From Stomoxys calcitrans (lineage: Eukaryota; Arthropoda; Insecta; Diptera; Muscidae): a stretch of DNA of 64,000 bases. This document shows positions 22,327 through 34,060 of this stretch, piece after piece. The notes under the pieces are model-generated. The model did no database searches. It saw nothing but the letters and a program-made list of their open reading frames with translations, and was not told the DNA's origin. How positions within the stretch are numbered: the first letter of the stretch is position 1; each line of letters opens with the position of its first letter. The translations under genes and the position numbers were made by a program. The stretch lies in assembly GCF_963082655.1 (NCBI RefSeq), contig NC_081552.1:98631592-98695591 (forward strand), in the 5' to 3' direction.

Positions 22327-23376
22327 AAAACAAGTAAAAGCGTGCTAAGTTCGGCCGGGCGAATCTTATATACCCCCCCACCACGGATCGCATTTATCGA
22401 GTTCTTTTCCCGGCATCTCTTCTTAGGCAAAAAAGGATATAAGAAAAGATTTGCTCTGCTATGAAAGCGATATCAAGATAGGGTCCCTTTTAGACCACAA
22501 TTAAATTATATGTTGGAGACTTGTGTAAAATGTCAGCCAATTCGAATAAGAATTGCGCCCTTTGGGGGCTCAAGAAGTAAAATAGAGAGATCGATTTAAA
22601 TGAGAGGTGTTTCGGGCTATAGACCGATTCAGACCATAATAAACACGTATGTTGATGGTCAAGAGAGGATCCGTCGTACAAAATTGCAGGCAAATCGGAT
22701 AATAATTGCGACCTCTAGAGGCTCAAGAAGTCAAGATCCAAGATCGGTTTATATGGCAGCTATATCAGGTTATAGACCGATATGAACCATACTTGGCACA
22801 GTTGTTGGATATCATAACAAAACACGTCGTGCCAAATTCATTCAAATCGGATAAGAATTGCGCCCTCTAGAGGCTCAAGAAGTCAAGAGCCAAGATCGAT
22901 TTATATGACAGCTATATCAGGTTATGGACCGATTTGAATCATACTTGGACAAATGTTGGATATCATAACAAAACACGTCTTGGAAAATTGTATTCCAATC
23001 GGATAAGAATTGCGCACTCTACAGGCTCAAGAAGTCAAGACCCAAGATCGGTTTATATGGCAACTATATCAAAACATGGACCGATATGGCTCATTTACAA
23101 TACCGACCGACCTACACTAATAAGAAGTATTTGTGCAAAATTTCAAGCGGATAGCTTTACTCCTTCGGAAGTTAGCGTGCTTTCGACAGACAGACGGACG
23201 GACGGACGGACGGACAGATGGACGGACGGACAGACGGACGGACATGGCTAGATCGACATAAAATTTCACGACGATCGAGAATATATATACTTTATGGGGT
23301 CTCAGACGAATATTTCTAGTAGTTCAAACAGAATGACGAAATTAGTATACCCCCCATCCTATGGTGGAGGGAATAA
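22327..23376 (-). repeat. HINE-A, full length, minus strand
   Basis: ACAAGTAAAAGCGTGCTAAG is at the left with a 1-base deletion in the hairpin (GGCCGGGCGAA). There are four or five central units, the GACGG/GACAG microsatellite at about 23187-23245, and the 5' end at 23376 (GGTGGAGGGAATAA, one base changed). Confidence 0.85.
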
Positions 23377-23388
23377 TAATAAAAAGTT

Positions 23389-23502
23389 TAACTAACATTC
23401 CGTCTTAAGAAAAAATTTCATTAAAATTTTGCATATAGAAAAAAATCTCATTGAAATTTTGTCTTAAGGGTGAATTTAATTGAAATTTTGTGCTTAGCTA
23501 AT
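23389..23502 (+). repeat. Short tandem repeat of about 33 bp, left part
   Basis: There are three or four copies of an AAATTTCATTAAAATTTTGC-like unit separated by CTTA/TTAGAAAAA. The same unit resumes at 25475, after the HINE-B, so one array has been split by an insertion. Confidence 0.7.
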
Positions 23503-25474
23503 TTTTTTATACCCACCACCGAAGGATGGGGGTATATTCATTTTGTCATTCCGTTTGCAACACATCGAAATATCCATTTCCGACCCTATAAAGTATATAT
23601 ATTCTTGATCAGCGTAAAAATCGATCGAAAAGACGATCTAGACATGTCCGTCCGTTTGTCCGTCTGTCTGTTGAAATCACTCTACAGTCTTTAAAAATAG
23701 AGATATTGAGCTGAAATTTTGCACAAATTCTTTTTTTTTGTCCATAAGCAGGTTAAGTTCGAAGATGGGCTATATCGGACTATATCTTGATATAGCCCCC
23801 ATATCCGCCGATTTAGGGTCTTAGGCCCATAAAAGCCACATTTATTATCCGATTTTGTTGAAATTTAGGGCAAAGAGTTGTGTTAGGCCCTGCGACAACC
23901 TTCGTCAAATTGGCTCAGAACGGTCTAGATTTGGATATAGCTGCCATATAGACCTATCCTCCGATTTAGGGTCTTAGGCCCATAAAAGCCACATTTATTA
24001 TTCGATTGCGCTGAAATTTGGGACAGTGAGTTGCCTTAGGCCCTTTGCAATATTTCTTCAATTTGGTCCAGATCGGTTAAGATTTGGATATAGCTGCCAT
24101 ATAGACCGTTCCTCCGGTTAAGGGTTTTAGGCCCACAAAAGCCACATTAATTATCCGATTTTGCTTAAATTTGGGACAGTGAATTGTGTAAGGTCCATCA
24201 ACATCCTTCGTTAATTTGGCTCAGATCGGTCCAGATTTGGATACAGCTGCCATATAGATCGATCCTCCGATTTATGGTGTAAGGCCCATAAAAGCCACAT
24301 TCAATATCCGATTTTGCTGAAATTTGGGACAGTGAGTTGTCTTTGGCCCTTTGAAATATTTCTTTAATTTGGTCCAGATCGGTTCAGATTTGGATATAGC
24401 TGCCATATAGACCGATCCTCCGGTTTAGGGTCTTAGGCCCACAAAAGCCACATTTATTATACGATATTGCTTGAATTTGGGACAGTGAATTGTGTAAAGC
24501 CCATCGACATCCTTCGTTAATTTGGCTCAGATCGGTCCAGATTTGGATATAGCTGCCATATAGATCGATCCTCCGATTAATGGTGTAAGGCCCATAAAAG
24601 CCACATTCATTATCCGATTTTGCTGAAATTTGGGACAGTGAGTTGTGTTAGGTCCTTTGACATGTTTCTTCAATTTGGTCTAGATCGGTTCAGATTTGGA
24701 TATAGTTGCCATATAGACCGATTTCTTGATTTATGGTTTTGGGCCCATAAAATGCTCATTGATTTTCCGATGTCGCCGAAATTTGGGACAGTGAGTTAAG
24801 TTAAGCCCTCTGACATACTTCTGCAATATCGCACAGATCGGTCCAGATTTGGATATAGCTGCCATATAGACTGATATCTAGGTTTTAGGTTTTGGGGCCA
24901 TAAAAGACGCATTTATGGTTCGATGTCGATGTTTGGTAAGGCTCTCCGACGTCCTTCTTCAGTTTTGCCCAGATCGGTCCTGATTTGAATATAGCTGCCA
25001 CATAGACCGATTGCAGGATTTAAGGTTTAGGGCCCATAAAAGAGGCATTTATTGTCCGATTTCGCCGAAATTTGGGACAGTGCTATGTGTTAGGCTCTTC
25101 GACATGTTTATGCAACTTGGCCCAAATCGGTCCAGATTTGGATATAGCTGCCATGTAGACCGATATCTCGATTTAAAGTCTTGGCCCCATAAAAGGTGCA
25201 TTTATAGTCCGATTTCACTGAAATTAGACACAGTGACTTATGTTCGGCTTTTCGACATCCGTGTCGTATATGGTTCAGATAGGTTTATTTTTAGATATAT
25301 CTACTGTAATTATTAGTATTAGGTCCAAATCGGAACATATTTTAATATAACTGATATGGGACATAAGTTATGAATTTTTCACCGAATTTTGATGAAAGGT
25401 GGTTTACATATATATCCGAGGTGGTGGGTATCCAAAGTTCGACCCGGCCGAACTTAACGCCTTTTTACTTGTTT
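23503..25474 (+). repeat. HINE-B, longest and best-preserved copy
   Basis: The 5' end is TTTTTATACCCACCACCGAA and the 3' end is the hairpin plus CGCCTTTTTACTTGTT. GATTTG(G/A)ATA recurs at 23928, 24081, 24234, 24387, 24540, 24693, 24846, 24982 and 25135: seven spacings of exactly 153 bp and one of 136 bp, where 17 bp have been lost. The units differ in sequence but not in length. It is inserted in a 33-bp tandem array. Confidence 0.9.
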
Positions 25475-25672
25475 TAAAAAGGATTTCATAAAGAAATCCT
25501 TTAGAAAAAATTGCATAACATTTTGTTTAAAAAATTTTTAAACATTTTGTTAAAAGAAAATTCATTGAAATTTTGCGTTTAGAAAAAATCATAAAAATTT
25601 AATGTTTTGGAAAAATTCATTAAAATTTTACGCTTTAAGAGAAATTTCATTGAAACTTTTGAATTAGGAAAG
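25475..25672 (+). repeat. Short tandem repeat of about 33 bp, right part
   Basis: It has five or six degenerate units with TTCATTGAAATTTTGC and TTTAGAAAAAATT. It continues the array at 23389-23502. Confidence 0.7.
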
Positions 25673-26048
25673 ACGTAATCTAATTAATTACATATAAGGT
25701 CATGTATAGGGGGAAAATTGGCTTGTAAAAAGCCGACAATTTCTTATAGCTCAAAAATCAAAAAAAAACAAACGATTTTAAGAAACCATTTTAGAGTCTT
25801 GTTGCTTTTAATGGTTTCAATATTAAGAAAATAAATTAATGGGGAAATGCCTACTACTTTTGAAAGCAGATGCGGTTTAATGTCAGTCATTAAAATACAC
25901 TTTTGTTTGTTTGTTTCTGATTCTTCGCTGAATGGTCATAAAATATTAAGAAAATAATTTTTTTATACCCACCACCAAAGGATGGGGGTATACTTATCAA
26001 GTCATTCCGTTTGTAACACCTCGAAATATTGATCTAGATTCCCATAAA

Positions 26049-26087
<39 letters not shown>

Positions 26088-26307
26088 TCGTCTCGAAATT
26101 CTAATTACAACTAGCCATGTCCGTCCGTCCGTCTGTCTGTCGAAATCACGATAACGGTCAAACGCGTAAACCGGTCTCCCGATTTGGCTTCTTGAGCCCC
26201 TGGTCAAGAAGTGTTATTACTCCCAACAACTGTGTGCGGTTTAAATCGGTCAAGAACATGATATAGCTCCCATATAAATCGATCTCCCGATATGACTTTT
26301 TGAGCCC

Positions 26308-26499
<192 letters not shown>

Positions 26500-26558
26500 A
26501 TTTCGACAGACAGACGGACGGACGGACATGGCTAGTTGTAATTAGAATTTCGAGACGA

Positions 26559-26669
<111 letters not shown>

Positions 26670-26949
26670 TTATGGGAATCTAGATCAATATTTCGAGGTG
26701 TTACAAACGGAATGACTTGATAAGTATACCCCCATCCTTTGGTGGTGGGTATAAAAAAATTATTTTCTTAATATTTTATGACCATTCAGCGAAGAATCAG
26801 AAACAAACAAACAAAAGTGTATTTTAATGACTGACATTAAACCGCATCTGCTTTCAAAAGTAGTAGGCATTTCGCCATTAATTTATTTTCTTAATATTGA
26901 AACCATTAAAAGCAACAAGACTCTAAAATGGTTTCTTAAAATCGTTTTG

Positions 26950-27808
<859 letters not shown>

Positions 27809-28440
27809 AATTTTCTTTTTTTTTGGTTTTCAAAATTTAAAAAAAATTAAAAATTATGTTTTCGAAGTCGACTCAGCAGCTCTGGAATAAAGGTCTAAGG
27901 CTCATTAAAGCTATCTTTATTATTCGATTGGGCTGAAATTTGGCACAATAGTTTTTGTTAAGATCCCGGGAGCAAGGTACTAACACCCAAAAAAAAAAAT
28001 GCTTATCGTATATATGAGTTAATTATATAATACACGTTAGTTCATGATCTTAACTTGCATTTAATTAAAAATTCGTAAGGGGTTAGAAAATTAACTTTGT
28101 ATAAATAAAATTAACTTTTCAATGTAGATGAAATATTTAAAAACTCAGGTGGGGTTACTAATTTACTTAAACGTATTTCTTTGGAATAGGCAAGCTTCTT
28201 TCCAAGCATATTATCTTCGACGATACTTCTTCCGAAACTAACTACTGAATGAACTTATCAATGAAATGTGGAATTTTAGTTCAATATATATAACTACAAT
28301 AAAATGTTTAAAATTTTTATTTCTTGAGTTCACAATAACACCTTCCGAGCATCTTTAAATAACTGTTAGTGTTGAACTAAAATTTCATTTGCTGACTGAT
28401 TATTTATATAATGTGGGATATATTTTAAAGTATGAAATTA
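27809..28440. other. AT-rich stretch without recognised features
   Basis: A possible diverged HINE-B snippet (ATTCGATTGGGCTGAAATTT) lies at about 27920. Otherwise I see no open frame, repeat or RNA signal. Confidence 0.4.
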
Positions 28441-28444
28441 TAAA

Positions 28445-28515
28445 AAAACATTTTGCTGGCTCGAGACTCGAACTCGTGACCTTTGTATTGAGGAGCAGAG
28501 ACACATGCTCTGTGA
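28445..28515 (-). other. tRNA-like segment with box B
   Basis: On the minus strand, GGTCACGAGTTCGAGTCTCG resembles a T-arm, and the preceding AGAGCATGTGTCTCTGCTCC could be a degenerate anticodon arm. The fold is incomplete. A tRNA pseudogene or SINE head is possible. It lies about 40 bp from the Helitron-N end at 28559. Confidence 0.35.
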
Positions 28516-28558
28516 CACAAAAGCATATACGCGTTTTCTGGCTAAATTTTATGTTAAA

Positions 28559-29925
28559 CTAGCTGGACCGGGCTCGCTCCGCTGCGCCTTCTTTTACTTT
28601 ATATGGAACAAAATTTTCCTTGGAATATATATTAAAGAGCTTTTAGTGCAATACCATGCTACGAAAATAGTATATCGCTTGACTAACAATTTAACTATAT
28701 ACGTGTCTTTATCTGAATCCCATATGATCTTTATTGGTCTTCGAATTTAAGTTTGGATGTAAAGTGTACTCCATTCTTAAAATACTTTATTTCAGCCCTA
28801 TATCCTCATGATGTCTGATTTACGGGTGTTTTCGGGGGTGAGGTGGTTCCCCAGACACTTGGCCCTGGTATTTTGGGAAAGGGGTATACCACCATATATG
28901 CCCGATTTAGGGGTGTTTTGGGGAGTGGGGTGGTCCCCCAAACACTAAGCCCCGAAAATATATCAGCAACGTGCTCTATCTTATATATTTCAGCCCCATA
29001 TTACCATTGGCCTTAAAATTGGATATCAAATTCGTTTTCTAATCTCTAATACCGTTCACTTAAACCCTTTATTGAAAAAGCCAGAAAATATGTCCGGTTT
29101 GGGGTATGAGCTATAAAAATTAGAATATCGAGCTCCACTGTCTTGAAGACCCGTATTGTCTTGGTGAGCAAATGCGTCCTACTAGGGGGTTGTTATGGTG
29201 GTGTCAGATTCATGGTCTACTCCCAAATACTATCATTTGAGCCCCATATATCCATAGTCGGACTGACCGGTTTGGGGGCTGTTGTGGTTTATGGGGTGTC
29301 CACTCAGTGACTTTGCTGACACTTGTGGTGTCAGATTCATGGTCTACTCCCAAATACTATCATTTGAGCCCCATATATCCATAGTCGGCAAAACTGACCG
29401 GTTTGGTGGCTGTTGTGGGTTATGGGGTGTCCACTCAGTGACTTTGCTTTAAAAATAATCAGATTCGCGTTCTACTCTAAAATACCTCTAATTTGAGCCT
29501 TATATTGCAATGGTCAGCAAATACTTCCTATTTAGGTGGTGTTAGGGGGTGGCCCCATGGACACTATTCCCGAACATTGATATCAGATTCGTGCTTTACT
29601 TCCAAAGACCTTTCATTTGAGTCCCATATTGCTATGATCGTAAATTTGTCTTCTTTGGGGAAAGTTCTCGGGATGGGCGGCCCCCAAACATTTGGTCCCA
29701 CACCTGGATATCAGATTCGTATTCTACACTCAAGTACCTTTTATTTAAGCACCCTATTTCCATGGTCAGTAAATAAGTGTTTTGGGGTTTGGGGTGGTCC
29801 CCCAAACACTTGGTCCGATAATTGGATATCCGATACGTTTTCTAATCTTAAATACCTTTCATTTGAGTCCCATATTGTCCTGATTGGTGTATATATAAAT
29901 ATTTGGTAGGTTTTGGGGTGTCGGT
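28559..29925 (-). mobile_element. Non-autonomous Helitron (Helitron-N) with intact CTAG end
   Basis: Read on the minus strand, the 3' end is GGCGCAGCGGAGCGAGCCCG followed by GTCCAGCTAG, with a host T next (A at 28558 on the plus strand). This is the canonical Helitron CTRR^T end. About ten 130-bp units share the CAATATGGG/CTCAAAT and GATATC signatures with 7164-9218. Within it, a roughly 110-bp segment at 29211-29320 is repeated at 29331-29440. The element's 5' end is missing; it stops at about 29925 inside a HINE-A. Confidence 0.75.
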
Positions 29926-30490
29926 CGGTTGAGATTGTAAATGGGCTATATCGGTCCACGTTTTGATATAGCTGCCATATAAACCGATCTGGGATCTTGA
30001 CTTCTGGAGCCGCTAGATGACACAATTCTTATCCGATTTGGCTGAAATTGTGGATGAGGTGTTTTATTATGGCTTCCAACAACTGTGCGGAATATGGTTT
30101 AAAACGGTACGTAACCTGATATAGCTGCCACATAAACCGATCTGGGGTCTTGACTTCTTGAGCCTCTACAGGGAGCAATTCCTATCCGATTTGGCTGAAA
30201 TATTGCATGACGTGTTTTGTTATGACTTTTAACAACTGTGCTAACAATAGTTGAAATCAGTCCATAACCTGATATAGCTTCCATATAAACCGGTCTGGGG
30301 TCTTGGCTTCTTGAGCCACTAGAGGGCGCAATTGTTATCTGATTTAGCTGAAATTTTGTACAACGGCTTCTCTTATGGCCTTTATTTGTTTCCTTTGTTT
30401 GCCTAAAAACAGATACCGTGGCAAAAGCTTGACAAATGCGATCCATGTTAGAGGGTATATAAGATTCGGCCCGGCCGAATATATATATAA
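29926..30490 (+). repeat. HINE-A, 5'-truncated
   Basis: It starts within the CGGTTGAGATTGTAAATGGG block near the 5' region, has three central units with TCTGGGGTCTTGACTTCTTG, and ends GATTCGGCCCGGCCGAAT followed by a short TA run instead of the usual tail. Confidence 0.75.
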
Positions 30491-30659
30491 GAGTATGCTC
30501 ACTTCCACTGCTGATAACATTGTGTCTATAAATAGAATATGTCAAACCTAAACAAAAAAGCATGACCATCTTTGATGGAAAAAGAGTTAGAAAATGTTTT
30601 GTTTTCGTGTTGTTAGCAAATATTGAAAGAAGAAAATAATGGAAGACTCAAATAATAGT

Positions 30660-30728
30660 GATGTGGATGAATGCGTAGAGCGTCTGCTTTGCAACCGGAA
30701 GGTTCTTGGTTCAACATTCGGCTGCGAC
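30660..30728 (+). other. tRNA-Ala-like relic
   Basis: AATGCGTAGAGCGTCTGCTT resembles tRNA boxes, TTTGCAA could be an anticodon loop with TGC (Ala), and TTGGTTCAACATTC resembles a T-loop. The anticodon and T stems have mismatches, so this is a tRNA-derived relic rather than an active gene. Confidence 0.3.
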
Positions 30729-30734
30729 AGAAAG

Positions 30735-31268
30735 TACATTTTTAATCGGTTCAGATTTGGATATAGCTCCCATATATATTTTCGTCCGATTTGGACTAAA
30801 ATTGCAATTATATCGTCATTTGTAAACAGATTCTCACGAAATTTTGTACGAGAGGTTCTTTTATAAGTCTCGCCATTATTGGAGAATTATTGAGATTCCA
30901 TTGCAGGATATTGTCCGGCTTTAGACTTAATGGATAATTTCATAGAAATCGTTTCAGATTTAGATATAGCTCTCACGTACATGTTCGTCCGATTTGGACT
31001 AGTACGAAAATTGACACGAAGGATTCCCATATGACTCCAGGTATTGTTATTGAATTTAATAGAAATCGGATCAGATTTAGATATACCTCCCATATATATG
31101 TATCGTCCAATTTTAACTTTTAAGGTCTTTGCGAACCCTTTTTCAGAGGCCTTTGCAAACCCAAATTTAAGCAAAGTTTTGAATTAGACGACGTAGCCTA
31201 CAAATCCAATATGGTGTAGGGTGTCAAAAGGTCGGTTTCGGCCGACTTTAGCCCATCCTTACTTGTTT
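30735..31268 (+). repeat. HINE-C, 5'-truncated
   Basis: Units with TCAGATTTGGATATAGCTCC and CGTCCGATTTGGACTA run to GGTCGGTTTCGGCCGAC (an intact hairpin variant) and the tail CCCATCCTTACTTGTT. Confidence 0.7.
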
Positions 31269-31369
31269 TCAATAATTTTTCCCTTCAGTTTCAATGTTCA
31301 AAGTTAGTTCATTGTTGAATCTCAACACTAGATTCAACAATTTTTGAATGTTGGCTCATAAAATTTGTA

Positions 31370-31870
31370 TTTATAACCCGATACAAATTATTGCACAGTT
31401 ATTTGTGTTAAATTCCCCGACATCCGTTTGGTTTAAATCGGTCTATGTCTTAATATAGTCCCGATATAGACCGATCTCCCGATTTAATATCTCAAGCCAA
31501 TAAAATCAACATTTATTGCCCGATTTTACTGAAATTTAATACTGTGAGAGGTGTTTAGCCCTTAGACGTCCGTGTCGAGTAAGGTTTAGATCGGACAATT
31601 TTTGGATATAGGTCCCATATAGACTGATCTCCCAATTTAAGGTCTTTCACCTTAAATAGCGTATTTATTCCCCGATTTTGCTAAAATTAAATAGAGTGAA
31701 CAATTTCAATCCCCTACACATCCTCCTCGAAAAGTGGAGATCGGATCATATTTGGATATAGTAACTATATATATCGATCTCCCGATTGGAGGTCTAGAAC
31801 CCATATAAGACACTTTCACAACCAAATTTTACTGAAATTACATGATATAGCTGCTATAGGTTCAATATGT
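31370..31870 (+). repeat. Old, diverged HINE-B-like array
   Basis: There are three degenerate units with ATATAGACCGATCTCCCGAT-like blocks and CGATTTTACTGAAATT. Neither end is recognisable. It is the most decayed HINE-B-like stretch in the window. Confidence 0.55.
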
Positions 31871-31879
31871 TATATATGT

Positions 31880-32838
31880 TGCACATTAAATGACCATATT
31901 AATATCCAATTGTTGGTAGTAAAAATTGTAAATAAATTCATCTTACACTTTATTCGTCATTACTGTAAAATTAAACATTTATTGTGTCGAATTCTAAATA
32001 ACAAATTCTTGCATACATTTGATTGTACTAGATGGTTGTAACCCTATTTACGATTACCTCCATTTCAAAATACACCCAAATGAGTAAGCCCAGATATCAC
32101 ATTATTTATTTGTAATGCCCACAATCTGGCACGATACTATATTCATAGTTTGATCGCCTGCCCCACTTACCAACGAAAATGACATAAAGATAAAAGTAGC
32201 TTTCAAATGAAGCTAACGCATTGAATACCAAAACCCCCCTAACACCCGCGGCAGGAAATCCATAATTGAAAACAATAGCACCGATCGGCTATATTTGCTA
32301 TGAATAAATTAAAATGGTTATTAATTTTTACAAACCCAGAAAAAAGAAAAATAATAATAAATTTTCCTAGATCCCAGGGGCACACAAGCTGCTGCTTGCT
32401 ACGAGCAATAAGAGAAGCAGCACACATTTGGTATCGGATAGGGGCAAAATTAAAATAATTTATTTTTTATTTGATAACGGCCTCGTAATTAAAGTAAGCT
32501 CAATTGTTGGCCATAAAATTCAATAATTTGCAAATTAGTCGAGCAACCCGCAACATGTTATCACAGATTTCAAATCTATGCAAATGAAATCGATGCATAT
32601 TTATTTATTTTTCCCATTTATTCGATTGTTGTATTCTAGATTTTAGTTGCGCATCAATTTACAAAGGATTTGGATTAGTGGCAAATAAAATAAGAAAATA
32701 ACAAAGTGGGAACTATATCTAATTCTGAACCAATTTTAAAAAATTCGTTGCAAATTTCGAGCAAATATGTTCAGACTGCAGCAAATACGGTTGACAAATG
32801 ATAACATTGTATATTAGCCAAAACCTGGCGAACATATA
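31880..32838. other. Non-repetitive island, possibly unique host DNA
   Basis: No HINE, Helitron or LINE signature is visible over about 950 bp. It is AT-rich with a few GC-richer patches (ACACCCGCGGCAGG at about 32244). An octamer ATGCAAAT (POU-type site) lies at 32578-32585, followed by ATCGATGCAT. A minus-strand frame of 62 codons (32239-32427) is not recognised. No gene can be called. Confidence 0.4.
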
Positions 32839-33782
32839 TTGGGTTGCCTAAAAAGTAATTGCGGATTTTTTAAAAGAAAGTAAATGCATTTTTAATAAAA
32901 CTTAGAATGAACTTTAATCAAATTTATAATTGTCATTTTGTTCGATAACCTTTTGCCATCTTCCTGGCAAATGTAGTATTCCACGCTCATAGAACTTCTG
33001 GCCTTTATCTGCAAAAAACTGAACCAAGTGCGATTTTATAGCCTCATCATTGCCGAAAGTTTTACCATTTAAGGAGTTCTGCAAAGATCGAAATAAATGG
33101 TAGTCTGATGGTGCAAGGTCAGGGCTATATGGTGGATTCCCAGCCAAGCTCACTCAGTTTTTGGCGAGTGGCCAAAGATGTGTACGGTCTAGCGTTGTCC
33201 TGGTGGAATATGACACCTTTACGATTGACCAATTCTGGTACCTTCTCCTTGATGGCTGTATTCAATTTGTCCAATTGTTGACAGTAAACATCCGAATTAA
33301 TCGTTTGGTTCCTTGGAAGCAGCAGCTCAAAATATACCACACCCTTCCAATCCCACCAAACAGACAGCATAACCTTCTTTTGGTGGATATCAGAATTTGA
33401 AGTGGTTTGAGCTGGTTCACCATGCTTGGACCATGATCGTTTTCGACTAACGTTGTTGTAAACAATCCATTTTTCATCCCTAGTTATGATTCGTTTTAAA
33501 AACGGATCGAATTCATTACGTTTAAGGTGCATATTACAAGCGTTGATTCGGTTTGTTAAATGAATTTCTTTCAATACATGTGGTACCCATATTAAAATTG
33601 ACGCCAAACAAACAAATGTAAACAAAATTTCGCGCACTTTTTTTCTAAAGCAAGCTAAAAGTAACAGGTGATAACTGACAGAAGAAAGAATGCAATTACA
33701 GAGTCACAAGCCGTTGAAAAAATTTGTCAACGCCGACTATATTACTACTATATTACCGACAATTACTTTTTGGGCAACCCAA
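32839..33782 (-). mobile_element. Mariner-type transposon, internally deleted
   Basis: The terminal inverted repeats TTGGGTTGCC(T)AAAAAGTAAT (from 32839) and ATTACTTTTTGGGCAACCCAA (to 33782) are flanked by TA on both sides (32837-32838 and 33783-33784). At 944 bp it is shorter than the roughly 1.3 kb of typical mariners, because the part encoding the N-terminal helix-turn-helix region has been lost. The ends resemble mellifera-subfamily mariners (established family knowledge, subfamily inferred). Confidence 0.93.
32914..33637 (-). pseudogene. Mariner transposase, N-terminally deleted and frameshifted
   Basis: The 5' part (33637-33125) contains the WVPH linker, LKRNEFDPFLKR, the first catalytic Asp in RDEKWIVYNN and the second in HQDNARPYTSLATRQK. 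The 3' part (33153-32914) is in another frame and contains PPYSPDLAPSDYHLF, the third Asp of the D,D34D triad. The frame is lost between LGWE and PPYSPD, where about four residues present in related mariners are missing; an 11-bp deletion is my inference. The DNA-binding domain is absent. The copy cannot make active transposase. Confidence 0.92.
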
Positions 33783-33784
33783 TA

Positions 33785-34060
33785 AATATATATAAGAGCT
33801 ACATCTAAATCTGAACCGATTTTGACTAAACTTCTTAGATATTGTGGTAGGTAGAGTTGTGCACAATTTTGGCAATATTGGTCAAAAATGTGCTTGTAGA
33901 AAATCGGACTAATATATATAGGGGAGCTATAAACTAATTTGAACAGGTTCCTATGAAATTAACCAGTATTATAAAAGACATAAGAAAATTCTTCCTGTCA
34001 TATTTTGAGAGAATCGGTTAACAAATTAGCACTTTATCTAAATCTGAACCGATTTCTGGA
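33785..34060 (-). repeat. HINE-C fragment, minus strand
   Basis: It contains GAGCTACATCTAAATCTGAA, GAAAATCGGACTAATATATA and GAGAATCGGTTAACAAATTA. It is bordered by the mariner on one side and by LINE-A on the other, so the mariner appears to have inserted at the edge of, or into, a HINE-C. Confidence 0.6.

Noticed and set aside
23928..25135. CRISPR-like regular repeats
   Set aside because: Units are 153 bp, degenerate, without spacers, in eukaryotic mobile DNA. This is a central tandem repeat of a transposable element.
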